Source: Promethearchaeota archaeon
GTDB lineage: Archaea > Asgardarchaeota > Lokiarchaeia > Sigyniarchaeales > SOKP01
Assembly: GCA_016839765.1 (NCBI GenBank)
Contig: JAEOTP010000032.1
Location: 1-40,502, forward strand
Length of the DNA stretch: 40,502 nt
Reading direction: 5' to 3'
In this document: positions 17,135 through 24,880 of the stretch, one piece after another
Numbering within the stretch: the stretch's first letter is position 1
How the letters are laid out: every line of letters starts with the position of its first letter
Program-made: the position numbers and the translations under genes
Notes under the pieces: generated by a model
Seen by the model: the letters and a program-made list of their open reading frames with translations, nothing else
What the model was told of the DNA's origin: nothing
Database searches by the model: none

Positions 17135-19492
17135 ATGGTAAAAAAATCAGATCTAAAAAAACTAAATTCTATGATGGAACAGGCTGAAAAGCTAAAAACG
17201 GAAAAAAAGTATAATAAAGCAGTAGAGAAATATTTAGAATCTATTAGTTTTGTAGAAGAGAAAATAAGAGAAGATGAAGATAAAAAAGATGAAATTAATA
17301 ATATTAAAACCCTAATAGACCAAATCTATGCTGTTGAAATTATTGATATCCTTGAAAAGGCTAAGATATTAATAGATAAAAAGGATTTTAATGATGCTTT
17401 TACAACTTTTGATGAGGCTATCAGAATTGCAGAAAAAATTGAGGATTTTACTTTAAAAAATAGTGAACTTACTGATATTAATGCATTAATCACTTCTAAT
17501 AAAATAGAAGAATCAATTTACCAAGGAGAAAAATTACTTCAAGAAGAGAAATATGATAATGCGATTAGCTATTTAAGAGATACACTAGATGGAGCGGCGG
17601 AGGTTTATAAGACTAAACCAGGTCATGAAATTATCTCCAGAATAAAGGATATTATTAATCAAACTTATTCTAAAAAAATTAATAACCTTGTTGAACAAGG
17701 TAATCAGTCAAAAGTACTCGGAAATTCAGATTTGGCAATAAAATCGTATGAAGATGCTTTAAAAATTACTGAAGAGTTGTTTGAATCTAACCTTAAAAAT
17801 ACAGAGATTACTAATTTAAGAAATTCAGTAAATCAAATTTATAGTAATGATATTAAACCTTTAGTGGATAAGGGAAAACATTTTATTGAACAAAAATATT
17901 TTGAAGATGCAGTTAAAGAATTTGAAACCGCTTTAGATTTAGCCTATAAAATGTATGACTCTGAACAAAAGCAGAGAGAAATAAATCAAATTAATGAAGT
18001 AGCTGCTGATATTTTAAATCCGATTTATGAGGAAAGAATTAAACCCGTTTTAAATAAAGGAAAAGAATTAACTATCAAGGAGAATTATGCTGAGGATATA
18101 GTAATTGTTACTGAAGCTTTGGGATATTTTGAAAAGGCCTTGGAAATTGCGCGGAGAATGGCTGATTCAACAGAAAGTAGATTAAAACTAAAGGAAATTG
18201 AGGATTTAATGAATAAGACTTGCAAAGCTAGAATAGATTTAATAAGAGATAACGCTTTAAGGAAAACAGCTCAAAGAGACTTTGATGGAGCGGCTAGTGA
18301 ATTATATGGGGCAATTAGTATTGCAAAAAGAATGCCAATACCTGAAGAAGAGAATCAAGAACTTGAAAGTTTAAAGAGTGCTGTAAATAATGCATACTCC
18401 TCTCAAATTGAAGATATCCTTAGAGAAGGAAGAGCATTATTGGAACAAAAAGATTATGATAATGCTTTAGATATTTTTAATAAAGCTCTAGATCTTACTA
18501 ATAAGATGTACCTTGCTGAAGCCATGGAAAAAGAAGTAAATAAAATTAAAAGTCTAATTTATCAAGCCGAGCTAAAACATCTAGTAGGAAGAGGTGATTT
18601 AGTTGAAGAACAAAAGAAATTTGAAAAAGAACTTGAAAAATTAAACAAAAAAATGGAATATGCAAAGACAATTGATGACCCTGAACGAAGATTTGAGGAA
18701 ATGAACAAATTAAAAAAACAAATTGATGAAGTTCATCATTCTGAAATAAAATTACTTATTGAAAAAGCGGAACAATTAGCAGAAGAACGTAATTTCGATG
18801 AATCATTTGAGTTTTTTGAAAAAGCAATCTCTATTAATAATCTAATTGAAGAACCAGAATTCAAGGACAAAATACCAATTAAGACAAAATATAAAAATAC
18901 ACTAATTGATAAAGCAAAATTAGCTATTGGTGAGGATAACTATGATATAGCCATTGATGATTGTAAAAAAGCTCTTGGTTTAGATAGTGCCTTTATAGAA
19001 GCTTATTTCTACATAGGAATCATTAATACAGAAAAACAAGAATATGATATAGCAATTCAAAATTTCAGAAAAGCTCTGGATTTGAATAAAAAACACGCAA
19101 AATCATGGAATCACATGGGATTAGTGTATGAAAAGAAAAAAGAATACGATACTGCTATTGAATCTTATAAAAAAGCTGTTGAAATTGAGCCTTTATATGC
19201 TGAAGCATTTTATAATATGGGAAATTCTTTCAAATATAAAAAAGATTATAGTCGAGCTATAGATAATTACAAAAAAGCAATAGAAATAGAATCTGATTAT
19301 GCCTTGGCATATTTATTTATGGGTGATACATATCTAGATAGAAGAGATTACTATGCTGCAATGGAAAACATCAATAAAGCAGTTGATTTGAATGACTATT
19401 TAAGCTTAGAATTTTCTTCTCTTCTCGAAAGTTTTAAAGGTACTATTGATGAAATCAAAGAAAAATTATCCAATGAATTTGAAAATAAATAA
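17135..19492 (+). CDS. Large TPR scaffold protein with repeated 58-residue modules
   Basis: A 785-residue, highly charged helical protein without signal or membrane segments. Residues 1-590 are about ten successive modules of roughly 55-65 residues. Each opens with an I..L...G or similar helix, continues with K.Y..A...F..A (a TPR helix pair), and ends in a third helix closing on IYS, AYS or similar. Examples begin KKINNLVEQGNQS, NDIKPLVDKGKHF, ERIKPVLNKGKEL and SQIEDILREGRAL. Residues about 595-745 are canonical 34-residue TPRs (AYFYIGIINTEKQEYDIAIQ, WNHMGLVYEKKKEYDTAIE, AFYNMGNSFKYKKDYSRAID, AYLFMGDTYLDRRDYYAAME). Such proteins assemble complexes; the partner is unknown. ATG start preceded by TAGGCGAG. 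Confidence 0.85.
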   Translation: MVKKSDLKKLNSMMEQAEKLKTEKKYNKAVEKYLESISFVEEKIREDEDKKDEINNIKTLIDQIYAVEIIDILEKAKILIDKKDFNDAFTTFDEAIRIAEKIEDFTLKNSELTDINALITSNKIEESIYQGEKLLQEEKYDNAISYLRDTLDGAAEVYKTKPGHEIISRIKDIINQTYSKKINNLVEQGNQSKVLGNSDLAIKSYEDALKITEELFESNLKNTEITNLRNSVNQIYSNDIKPLVDKGKHFIEQKYFEDAVKEFETALDLAYKMYDSEQKQREINQINEVAADILNPIYEERIKPVLNKGKELTIKENYAEDIVIVTEALGYFEKALEIARRMADSTESRLKLKEIEDLMNKTCKARIDLIRDNALRKTAQRDFDGAASELYGAISIAKRMPIPEEENQELESLKSAVNNAYSSQIEDILREGRALLEQKDYDNALDIFNKALDLTNKMYLAEAMEKEVNKIKSLIYQAELKHLVGRGDLVEEQKKFEKELEKLNKKMEYAKTIDDPERRFEEMNKLKKQIDEVHHSEIKLLIEKAEQLAEERNFDESFEFFEKAISINNLIEEPEFKDKIPIKTKYKNTLIDKAKLAIGEDNYDIAIDDCKKALGLDSAFIEAYFYIGIINTEKQEYDIAIQNFRKALDLNKKHAKSWNHMGLVYEKKKEYDTAIESYKKAVEIEPLYAEAFYNMGNSFKYKKDYSRAIDNYKKAIEIESDYALAYLFMGDTYLDRRDYYAAMENINKAVDLNDYLSLEFSSLLESFKGTIDEIKEKLSNEFENK

Positions 19493-19653
19493 GTATTTCT
19501 TAAAAAGTTTTAATTTTTACTACTTTCTTGTATTTGCATAACCCTGTTATTGACTCTTCTATCAAATTTGAACTTATGATAATAATGTTAATTATTCCGT
19601 AATAGATTTGTACAAAAAAGTAGTTATTCACATTTTTTTGGTAAAAATAGGGA

Positions 19654-20919
19654 TTATTTTAACATTGCCTTGAAAAATCGAGGTCCTAATGTTAATTTTG
19701 AAAGTGTGGGAAGTGCACTAAATAACCGTTCCCCTACGTATCTATCTCGATCTGTATCATATTTCGAAAGATCTTGGATAGTATGGGCCTCATAAACATA
19801 TTTTCTAACAGTCTCATTTGTCAGAAGGAGATTTGTATATGTGCTCCAGAGAGACTTTACATAAGCCCCTCCGCCGTAAAACAAATACTCACACGCATCT
19901 CCATTTCTAAAATACCCTTTTAGAAGAATCTGAGAAATTTCTTGTTCATATTTGATTAATTCTGCTTTTGTAAAATTACTATTATTTTCTAATAATGTTT
20001 TAATTAAGTCACTTGCCACATCAGCACAAACTAAACCACATAGGATTCCTTCATAAAAATAAGCGGTTACTATTCCTGCCGCTTCTCCTAAAATAATCAT
20101 TCTATCTTTTGTAAATGATTTTATGGGGTGTTTTGAGATTGAACCGCTCACAAATTCATTTTTATTCCAGGAAAGCCCGTTCATAAATTTCTGGATCTTT
20201 TCATAATTCTGCAGGATACGATCTAATTTATCAGATAATTCGTTGTGAGATTCTTTGTTTCCCAAATATCCAGTAGAAACTCTTCCCTTTCCAACATTAA
20301 AAAAGAAAGGACCGTTTGGACTTATATTAGGATTCAAGTGAAACATATATTGAAAATTAAAATTTCCATCCAATAATTCCTCATCTGCAAAAATATTTGT
20401 ATAGATTCCCATATAGGAATCTGGGATCTCAAACCCCAGAGATCTTTGGAGATCAAATCCACGTGAACCTGTAGCTAATGCTAGCAGTTTACTTTTATAT
20501 GCTTCTCCTTTATCATTAATAATTTCGATGTAATCCTTATGTTTATTTACTTTAATAATTCTTTCATTATAATGTGCAGTACCACCTTGATTGTCAAAAT
20601 TATTCAAAAGTTTTTTAAGGAAAACCTCAGTATGAGAAATTTTTCCTAAAGGCGCACCGAACTCTTCTGAATTTAAAAGTCCATCATATTTATCACTCTT
20701 ATAATTCAGTTGTAGAAATGGTCGTGGAAAAATAGTTTGATCATTCCAAAATTTTTCTTCTATATAGGGTTTGTTATGCTCTGCAAATATGTTGGTTCTA
20801 ACTGGAATTTCTTTGTTATAATCCTGAGCTTCTATAAGTAGTGTTTCTGCAAATCTAGAGATTTTATTAGCAAAGGATGCGCCGGCTACCCCAGCTCCTA
20901 TGATAATTACATCATACAT
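19654..20919 (-). CDS. Geranylgeranyl-reductase-like FAD-dependent oxidoreductase
   Basis: A 421-residue flavoprotein. The N-terminal dinucleotide-binding motif is IIIGAGVAGASFANKI, followed by an acidic strand end (LIEAQ). The second FAD motif is MIILGEAAGIVTAYFYEGI with GLVCADVASDLI, the arrangement of geranylgeranyl reductases and related hydroxylase-fold enzymes. In archaea these saturate the isoprenoid chains of membrane lipids, using reduced FAD. The C-terminal 120 residues (GYFRNGDACEYLFYGGGAYV) are less familiar and may give a different substrate. The length is typical. It starts at ATG 20919, 87 bases after the end of the longin/roadblock gene on the same strand, so the two may be cotranscribed. 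The exact substrate is an inference. Confidence 0.75.
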   Translation of the reverse strand: MYDVIIIGAGVAGASFANKISRFAETLLIEAQDYNKEIPVRTNIFAEHNKPYIEEKFWNDQTIFPRPFLQLNYKSDKYDGLLNSEEFGAPLGKISHTEVFLKKLLNNFDNQGGTAHYNERIIKVNKHKDYIEIINDKGEAYKSKLLALATGSRGFDLQRSLGFEIPDSYMGIYTNIFADEELLDGNFNFQYMFHLNPNISPNGPFFFNVGKGRVSTGYLGNKESHNELSDKLDRILQNYEKIQKFMNGLSWNKNEFVSGSISKHPIKSFTKDRMIILGEAAGIVTAYFYEGILCGLVCADVASDLIKTLLENNSNFTKAELIKYEQEISQILLKGYFRNGDACEYLFYGGGAYVKSLWSTYTNLLLTNETVRKYVYEAHTIQDLSKYDTDRDRYVGERLFSALPTLSKLTLGPRFFKAMLK

Positions 20920-21006
20920 ATTAAGAGTTTTAATCCTTAACCATAAAAAAAGATTATTTTTATATTGAATTTATTAATTAAGAAGAATATTTGTTAAAAA
21001 ATCAAT

Positions 21007-21759
21007 CTAAATAATATTTTCAATTGTCCTTGATATTTTATATAAATTTACTTCTGCCATTCCAAGCGAAACAGAAGATTCAAATAGCACTACTATTAAT
21101 AAAGGATCCAATTTCCAAGGAATTTTTATCATTTTGGAAAAAACCTTTTGCTCATTATCTAAACTATAAAATGTCGTACTAAATTCAGTGGCCACCCTAT
21201 AACGAATTTCTAATTCTTTTAAGGAGGATAATAATATTTCGTGGGGAAGAGAAGAATAGATTGTTGTTCCATTTATGTCAAAAAGAGCAGCTCCAAGAAT
21301 TTCATTTTCAAATACTAAATTTTTTATTAATTCAACTATTTTTCGAAATAGTGCGTGGCTTGCAGTAATCTCTTCTTCTCCAGCTATCATTGAATCTATT
21401 TTGGCATCAAATTCAGCATTATCAATTTGTTCGTATTCTTCAATTTCATTTACATCTAAAAAATCATCAAACACTTTGGCTATACCAGTTAATCGTGAAG
21501 TTATGAACAATAAACTAGAGCTAGAATCTGCTAAAATAGCAAAAATATGTTCTATTCCAAGTTTAAACACAAATCTAAAACCACCCATTTCAAGAACTTC
21601 AGGAGTTTTCTTAGATATAACATTCTCTGAAAAGGAAAATATTGCAGAAAAAAAAGGAGTTATCAAATTAGGTTCAAGATTTTCAAAATCATCCGTAAAA
21701 TTCCTACTATAAATGCAAACTCCGCTCTTAGTTAATATGAATAATGAATGAATTTTCAT
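21007..21759 (-). CDS. Longin-like plus roadblock-like two-domain protein (Asgard eukaryotic-signature type)
   Basis: A 250-residue soluble protein. Residues 1-110 have the strand pattern of a longin domain: MKIHSLFILTKSGVCIYSRNF, then FRFVFKLGIEHIFAILAD and LLFITSRLTGIAKVF. About 110-135 is an acidic linker. Residues 135-250 look roadblock- or longin-like (AALFDINGTTIYSS, then LLIVVLFESSVSLGMAEV and a final helix). Both folds occur in eukaryotic GTPase regulators such as TRAPP, Mon1-Ccz1 and Ragulator, and are abundant in Asgard genomes. A role with small GTPases such as those at 245-3517 is inference. The fold calls rest on pattern only. It is divergent from thioredoxin, with a 305-base shared upstream region, and precedes the reductase gene on the same strand. 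Confidence 0.6.
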   Translation of the reverse strand: MKIHSLFILTKSGVCIYSRNFTDDFENLEPNLITPFFSAIFSFSENVISKKTPEVLEMGGFRFVFKLGIEHIFAILADSSSSLLFITSRLTGIAKVFDDFLDVNEIEEYEQIDNAEFDAKIDSMIAGEEEITASHALFRKIVELIKNLVFENEILGAALFDINGTTIYSSLPHEILLSSLKELEIRYRVATEFSTTFYSLDNEQKVFSKMIKIPWKLDPLLIVVLFESSVSLGMAEVNLYKISRTIENII

Positions 21760-22064
21760 TTAAGTTTATACTCTAGAAGTCTATTAACTATTTCTCTATA
21801 GAAATATAGTTTTTTAAGTATTATTTAAATTTATTTTTCATAATATTTTGATTTCTTACACTTATTAATTATTAGGTTCTCAAAAAGGCTATATTTTTGT
21901 TTATTAATAACTAGTGTATTTAAATTTCATATATTTCGTGATTAAGTCGTGATTTTTACTACACAATAAAGACATTTAAATAGATTCTGTTATTTTTTTC
22001 AATTAAATAAGGATGTGATAAGTAATATCACAACCTCAAACCCATTAGAAAATCGAGAAGAAAA
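21760..22064. other. 305-base divergent intergenic region
   Basis: No gene is visible. It separates the divergent longin-like and thioredoxin genes. It holds a weak 7-bp hairpin (21789-21806), two 8-base direct copies of TCGTGATT with an 11-base period (21936-21943 and 21947-21954), and the thioredoxin promoter with its inverted repeat (21975-22035). Confidence 0.6.
21975..22035 (+). promoter_or_regulatory. Thioredoxin promoter with inverted repeat over the predicted start site
   Basis: A TATA-like TTTAAATA lies at 21975-21982. The expected transcription start, about 25-30 bases on, falls just before or at an inverted repeat: TGTGATA (22014-22020), AGTAA, TATCACA (22026-22032). The arms extend to 10 bases with one mismatch (22011-22035). 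The placement suits a repressor site or a 5' leader hairpin. It ends 29 bases before the ATG. Confidence 0.45.
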
Positions 22065-22475
22065 ATGTCTGATGAAGAAATAGAAAAGATTCGAATGAAA
22101 AAAGCTGAGCTTTTATTAAATGTGCAAACTATGCCAAAACAGATCATAAAGATTCATTCAGCAGAGGAATTTGATAATTTATTAAAAAAATTCCCTAATA
22201 AAGTAATAATAATAGATTTTTGGGCAGTTTGGTGTGGACCATGTGTGATGTTTGCACCAATTTTTGAGAAGTTACAACAAGTTTATGGCGAGGAATTCAT
22301 ATTTGTAAAACTGAATGTGGATGAAAATCCTTCTATTGCGCAGAGATATAGAATTACAGGCATTCCAACAACATTATTTGTTAAAAGTGATAAAGTAGTA
22401 CATAAGGTTGTTGGAGCTGTAAATGCTGAATATATGGAACGTGTTTTAGAGAAATTAAAATCGTTTTCAAAATAG
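22065..22475 (+). CDS. Thioredoxin with N-terminal extension
   Basis: A 136-residue thioredoxin. The redox site is FWAVWCGPC with Cys57 and Cys60; the cis-proline motif is GIPTTLFV; VDENPSIAQRYRI is the usual helix before it. It reduces protein disulfides in the cytosol. The 30-residue N-terminal extension (MSDEEIEKIRMKKAELL) is charged and helical, longer than in standard thioredoxins, and is not a signal peptide. ATG start at 22065 with GAGAAG four bases before it. A U-run follows the stop, so the gene is probably transcribed alone. Confidence 0.95.
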   Translation: MSDEEIEKIRMKKAELLLNVQTMPKQIIKIHSAEEFDNLLKKFPNKVIIIDFWAVWCGPCVMFAPIFEKLQQVYGEEFIFVKLNVDENPSIAQRYRITGIPTTLFVKSDKVVHKVVGAVNAEYMERVLEKLKSFSK

Positions 22476-22498
22476 TTTTATTTTTTAATTTTTTTTTG
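22476..22498 (+). terminator. U-run terminator after thioredoxin
   Basis: Directly after the TAG stop the plus strand is TTTTATTTTTTAATTTTTTT-like over 23 bases, a typical archaeal U-run terminator. It separates thioredoxin from the HTH gene that begins about 25 bases later. Confidence 0.5.
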
Positions 22499-22522
22499 TA
22501 TATCTTTAATTAGTTTAATAGA

Positions 22523-22984
22523 GTGTTAAAAACCATGGAAAGTATTTCTGAACAGTTAAAAACTATTTTAGAGGAAAAGAAGATATTTAAAAGTGGGAAT
22601 TTATTTCGGTGTATTCTCGGTCTTAACGATATTGAATCCAATGTATTTACGTATTTACTTAAAAATGATAATGTAAGTACTATGGAATTAACAGAGATTT
22701 TAAATAAAGATAGAAGTTCAATTCAAAGAGCCTTAAAAGATTTACTTGATTTAAGAGTTATTAAAAGGTATTCTCTTTCGCTAAAAGAATATTGTGAACT
22801 TAAAGGTATAGCGGATAATAATAATAAAAGAGGATACTTATATGTGTATAAAGCAAAAGATTTGAATAAGGTTAAAGTTCAATTTAGAGATTTATTAGAT
22901 AAGTGGTATAGCTCTATGGTCAATTATATTGACAATTTAGATAGTTTATTTGACTGTTATGAAAAAAATGGAGAACTCTGTTAG
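22523..22984 (+). CDS. Winged-helix transcriptional regulator (TrmB/MarR-like)
   Basis: A 153-residue DNA-binding protein. LNDIESNVFTYLLKND, VSTMELTEILNKDRSSIQRALKDLL and VIKRYSL form a winged helix of the TrmB/MarR type (helix-turn-helix, recognition helix rich in Ser/Arg, then the wing). The C-terminal half, with KVKVQFRDLLDKWYSSMVNYI, is a helix typical of dimerisation in small archaeal regulators. No ligand-binding domain follows. It may control the adjacent thioredoxin gene, but nothing here proves that. The start may be GTG 22523 or, equally likely, ATG 22535 (residue 5). It ends 46 bases before the end of the convergent membrane-protein gene. Confidence 0.75.
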   Translation: MLKTMESISEQLKTILEEKKIFKSGNLFRCILGLNDIESNVFTYLLKNDNVSTMELTEILNKDRSSIQRALKDLLDLRVIKRYSLSLKEYCELKGIADNNNKRGYLYVYKAKDLNKVKVQFRDLLDKWYSSMVNYIDNLDSLFDCYEKNGELC

Positions 22985-23030
22985 TTTCTACCAAAAGAAT
23001 ATTTCCTTTTTTAAAAGAAAAAAATGTAGT

Positions 23031-23444
23031 TTAAAATGGTAAAACTACAATAGTTATGTGTAATAATGCTCCAATTATTAAAGCTACGATTATATAGAGT
23101 AAAAATGCAAGGATTGTGACGATAATAGCATAAAGAAACCCAATGTTATGTCTGGCAGCTATAATTATCCATGTTATAATCAGAGCTACAATCCACGCTA
23201 ACCATCCCTCCAAAAAAAGGAAGATAATCGCAAAGAAGATAGTTATTATAAATGAAGTAAGAAAAACACTACCAAATTCCGTGTGACGAGCTTTACTGAA
23301 AAAACTTAAAGCAAGCTTCAGAAAAATTGCCATTATTAACAGAATGATCAAATATATCACTAAGAACCACATTATTTCTTCGAAAGTGTCTAATGATTCA
23401 AGCCAATCCTCATTAAAAATTTGAAATATCATTTCTTTAATCAC
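23031..23444 (-). CDS. Small polytopic membrane protein of unknown function
   Basis: 137 residues with about four hydrophobic helices: around 25-48 (IMWFLVIYLIILLIMAIFLKL), 60-80 (VFLTSFIITIFFAIIFLFLE), 82-97 (AWIVALIITWIIIAAR) and 102-133. One short basic loop (KARHTE) follows the first helix. No catalytic motif or family resemblance is seen. The start is GTG 23444; ATG 23432 is an alternative that loses four residues. It has no operon partner. Confidence 0.6.
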   Translation of the reverse strand: MIKEMIFQIFNEDWLESLDTFEEIMWFLVIYLIILLIMAIFLKLALSFFSKARHTEFGSVFLTSFIITIFFAIIFLFLEGWLAWIVALIITWIIIAARHNIGFLYAIIVTILAFLLYIIVALIIGALLHITIVVLPF

Positions 23445-23598
23445 TACTTAATTTTTAGTTTTTAATTCAATTTTATTAATGACTAATTTAAATTATGAAT
23501 TAATATTTTTGTTTTAAATTTTAATAGGACTATTAACAATTCAGGGGATTGAAAAAAAATGTGAATAAAAAAAGTATTAAAAAAAAATTTATTTTATT

Positions 23599-23949
23599 TT
23601 ATAAATAAATGCTTAATTTATCGATATCATCTTTTAATTTGGAAATACGTTTTATCTGTTTCTCTTCTTCGTCTAACCCTTGCAAATCTTCAGTTGAACT
23701 CATGCGTTCGTCTTCATAAGACTTTTCAACCATCATTCCATATCTAATTGCAAAAGCCACTAATTCGGGTATTATTGAAATCATGGTTTTAAAGCTAAAT
23801 ATTCCACTTAACGTACTCAAGATTGCTATCATCTCTCCAAAAGGGTCTATGTCAATTCCGGGTTGTTTCATCAACACCATTATCTTTTTAAAAAGAACAT
23901 CATAAATTAATTCAAGTTCTTCTTTATTAAGACTGTATTCATCACCCAT
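23599..23949 (-). CDS. Small acidic helical protein of unknown function
   Basis: 116 residues from ATG 23949. I prefer this to TTG 23955 because GAGGA lies 7 bases before the ATG but only one base before the TTG. The protein is mostly helical. It has a mildly hydrophobic middle (FGEMIAILSTLSGIFSFKTMISIIPELVAFAIRYGMM) that could be an amphipathic helix pair, and a charged end (GLDEEEKQIKRISKLKDDID). I do not recognise it. The gene is followed by a long A/T-rich stretch and is divergent from the CPBP protease gene. Confidence 0.6.
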   Translation of the reverse strand: MGDEYSLNKEELELIYDVLFKKIMVLMKQPGIDIDPFGEMIAILSTLSGIFSFKTMISIIPELVAFAIRYGMMVEKSYEDERMSSTEDLQGLDEEEKQIKRISKLKDDIDKLSIYL

Positions 23950-24035
23950 TTTCAATTCCTCTATATTTTTTTATTTTTAAATTTCTAGTCATAAAACAAA
24001 TAAAAAAATGTACCCTTTTCTTTTCTAGAATCTAG

Positions 24036-24866
24036 ATGTTTTTAATGTCGATTAATATGATAAAAACAGAACAGAAGATTGTGAGGACAATACTTTACAA
24101 TTTTATAATTTTTTTGTTCTTTTTCTTCTGGTTTTTTTACTCCACATATGATAATGTTATTGGAGTAATCTTAATATGCTTTTCAATCATCATTTTGTTA
24201 CTTTACTCATCTATTTACAATAGTAAAATAAATAACAAGTTTTCCGTAAAATTTTTTCATTTAATCCTTATTTTAATTTCAATATTTTTTATAATAGAAG
24301 TTCTGTTTTTCTATAAAGCATTTTCACCTACAATTTTCATTTTATATAATAATTTAATTGGAATAGAGCATCAACATGATATTCTGTTATTTATTTTCTA
24401 TTTACTATTAACAATCTTAAAAGTATTACCAATTAGATTTTTTTATAATAAGCTAATTAATTTAATTAAAGAACCTCAACTGGATAATTATATTGGATAT
24501 TTTATTGAGGATTTTAATAAAAAAAAGTTGATTCTTTTAATTCTACTAGTTCCTATGGCTGCTTTTGTCGAAGAATTTATTTTTAGAAGTTTATTATTAA
24601 CTGTTATTGTAAATTATCTAAATTGGAACATCTTTATAGCTATTCTCTTCATATCATCAGTATTTGGAATTCTTCATTACTCCTCTTCAAGAAATTGGGC
24701 TCATTTTCTCTCTACGTTATTATCATCAATTATATACTTCTTTGCTCTAATTCAATTGGGGTTACTATATCCTTGGATATTACATTTGACGACAAATAGT
24801 CTTGCATTATTATTTTTTTATCAAAATCATAGAAAAAATACGAAAAAATACGAAAAATTAAGTTAG
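24036..24866 (+). CDS. CPBP-family intramembrane metalloprotease (CAAX protease-like)
   Basis: A 276-residue membrane protein with about eight hydrophobic helices. The family motifs are present in order: Glu179-Glu180-x3-Arg184 in FVEEFIFRS, Phe210-x3-His214 in SVFGILHYSS, and His250-x3-Asn254 in HLTTNS. These form the catalytic glutamates and metal-binding histidines of the Abi/CPBP (Rce1-like) family, which cut substrates within or near the membrane. The substrate is unknown. Three in-frame ATGs (24036, 24045, 24057) are possible starts; no Shine-Dalgarno decides between them. It converges on the following hydrolase gene with 14 bases between. Confidence 0.85.
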   Translation: MFLMSINMIKTEQKIVRTILYNFIIFLFFFFWFFYSTYDNVIGVILICFSIIILLLYSSIYNSKINNKFSVKFFHLILILISIFFIIEVLFFYKAFSPTIFILYNNLIGIEHQHDILLFIFYLLLTILKVLPIRFFYNKLINLIKEPQLDNYIGYFIEDFNKKKLILLILLVPMAAFVEEFIFRSLLLTVIVNYLNWNIFIAILFISSVFGILHYSSSRNWAHFLSTLLSSIIYFFALIQLGLLYPWILHLTTNSLALLFFYQNHRKNTKKYEKLS

Positions 24867-24880
24867 AAATTAAGAGTGCT

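Noticed and set aside
21789-21806. TATTTCT-CTAT-AGAAATA hairpin before the longin/roadblock gene
   Set aside because: Seven AT-rich pairs with a four-base loop are expected by chance several times in the intergenic DNA of this window.
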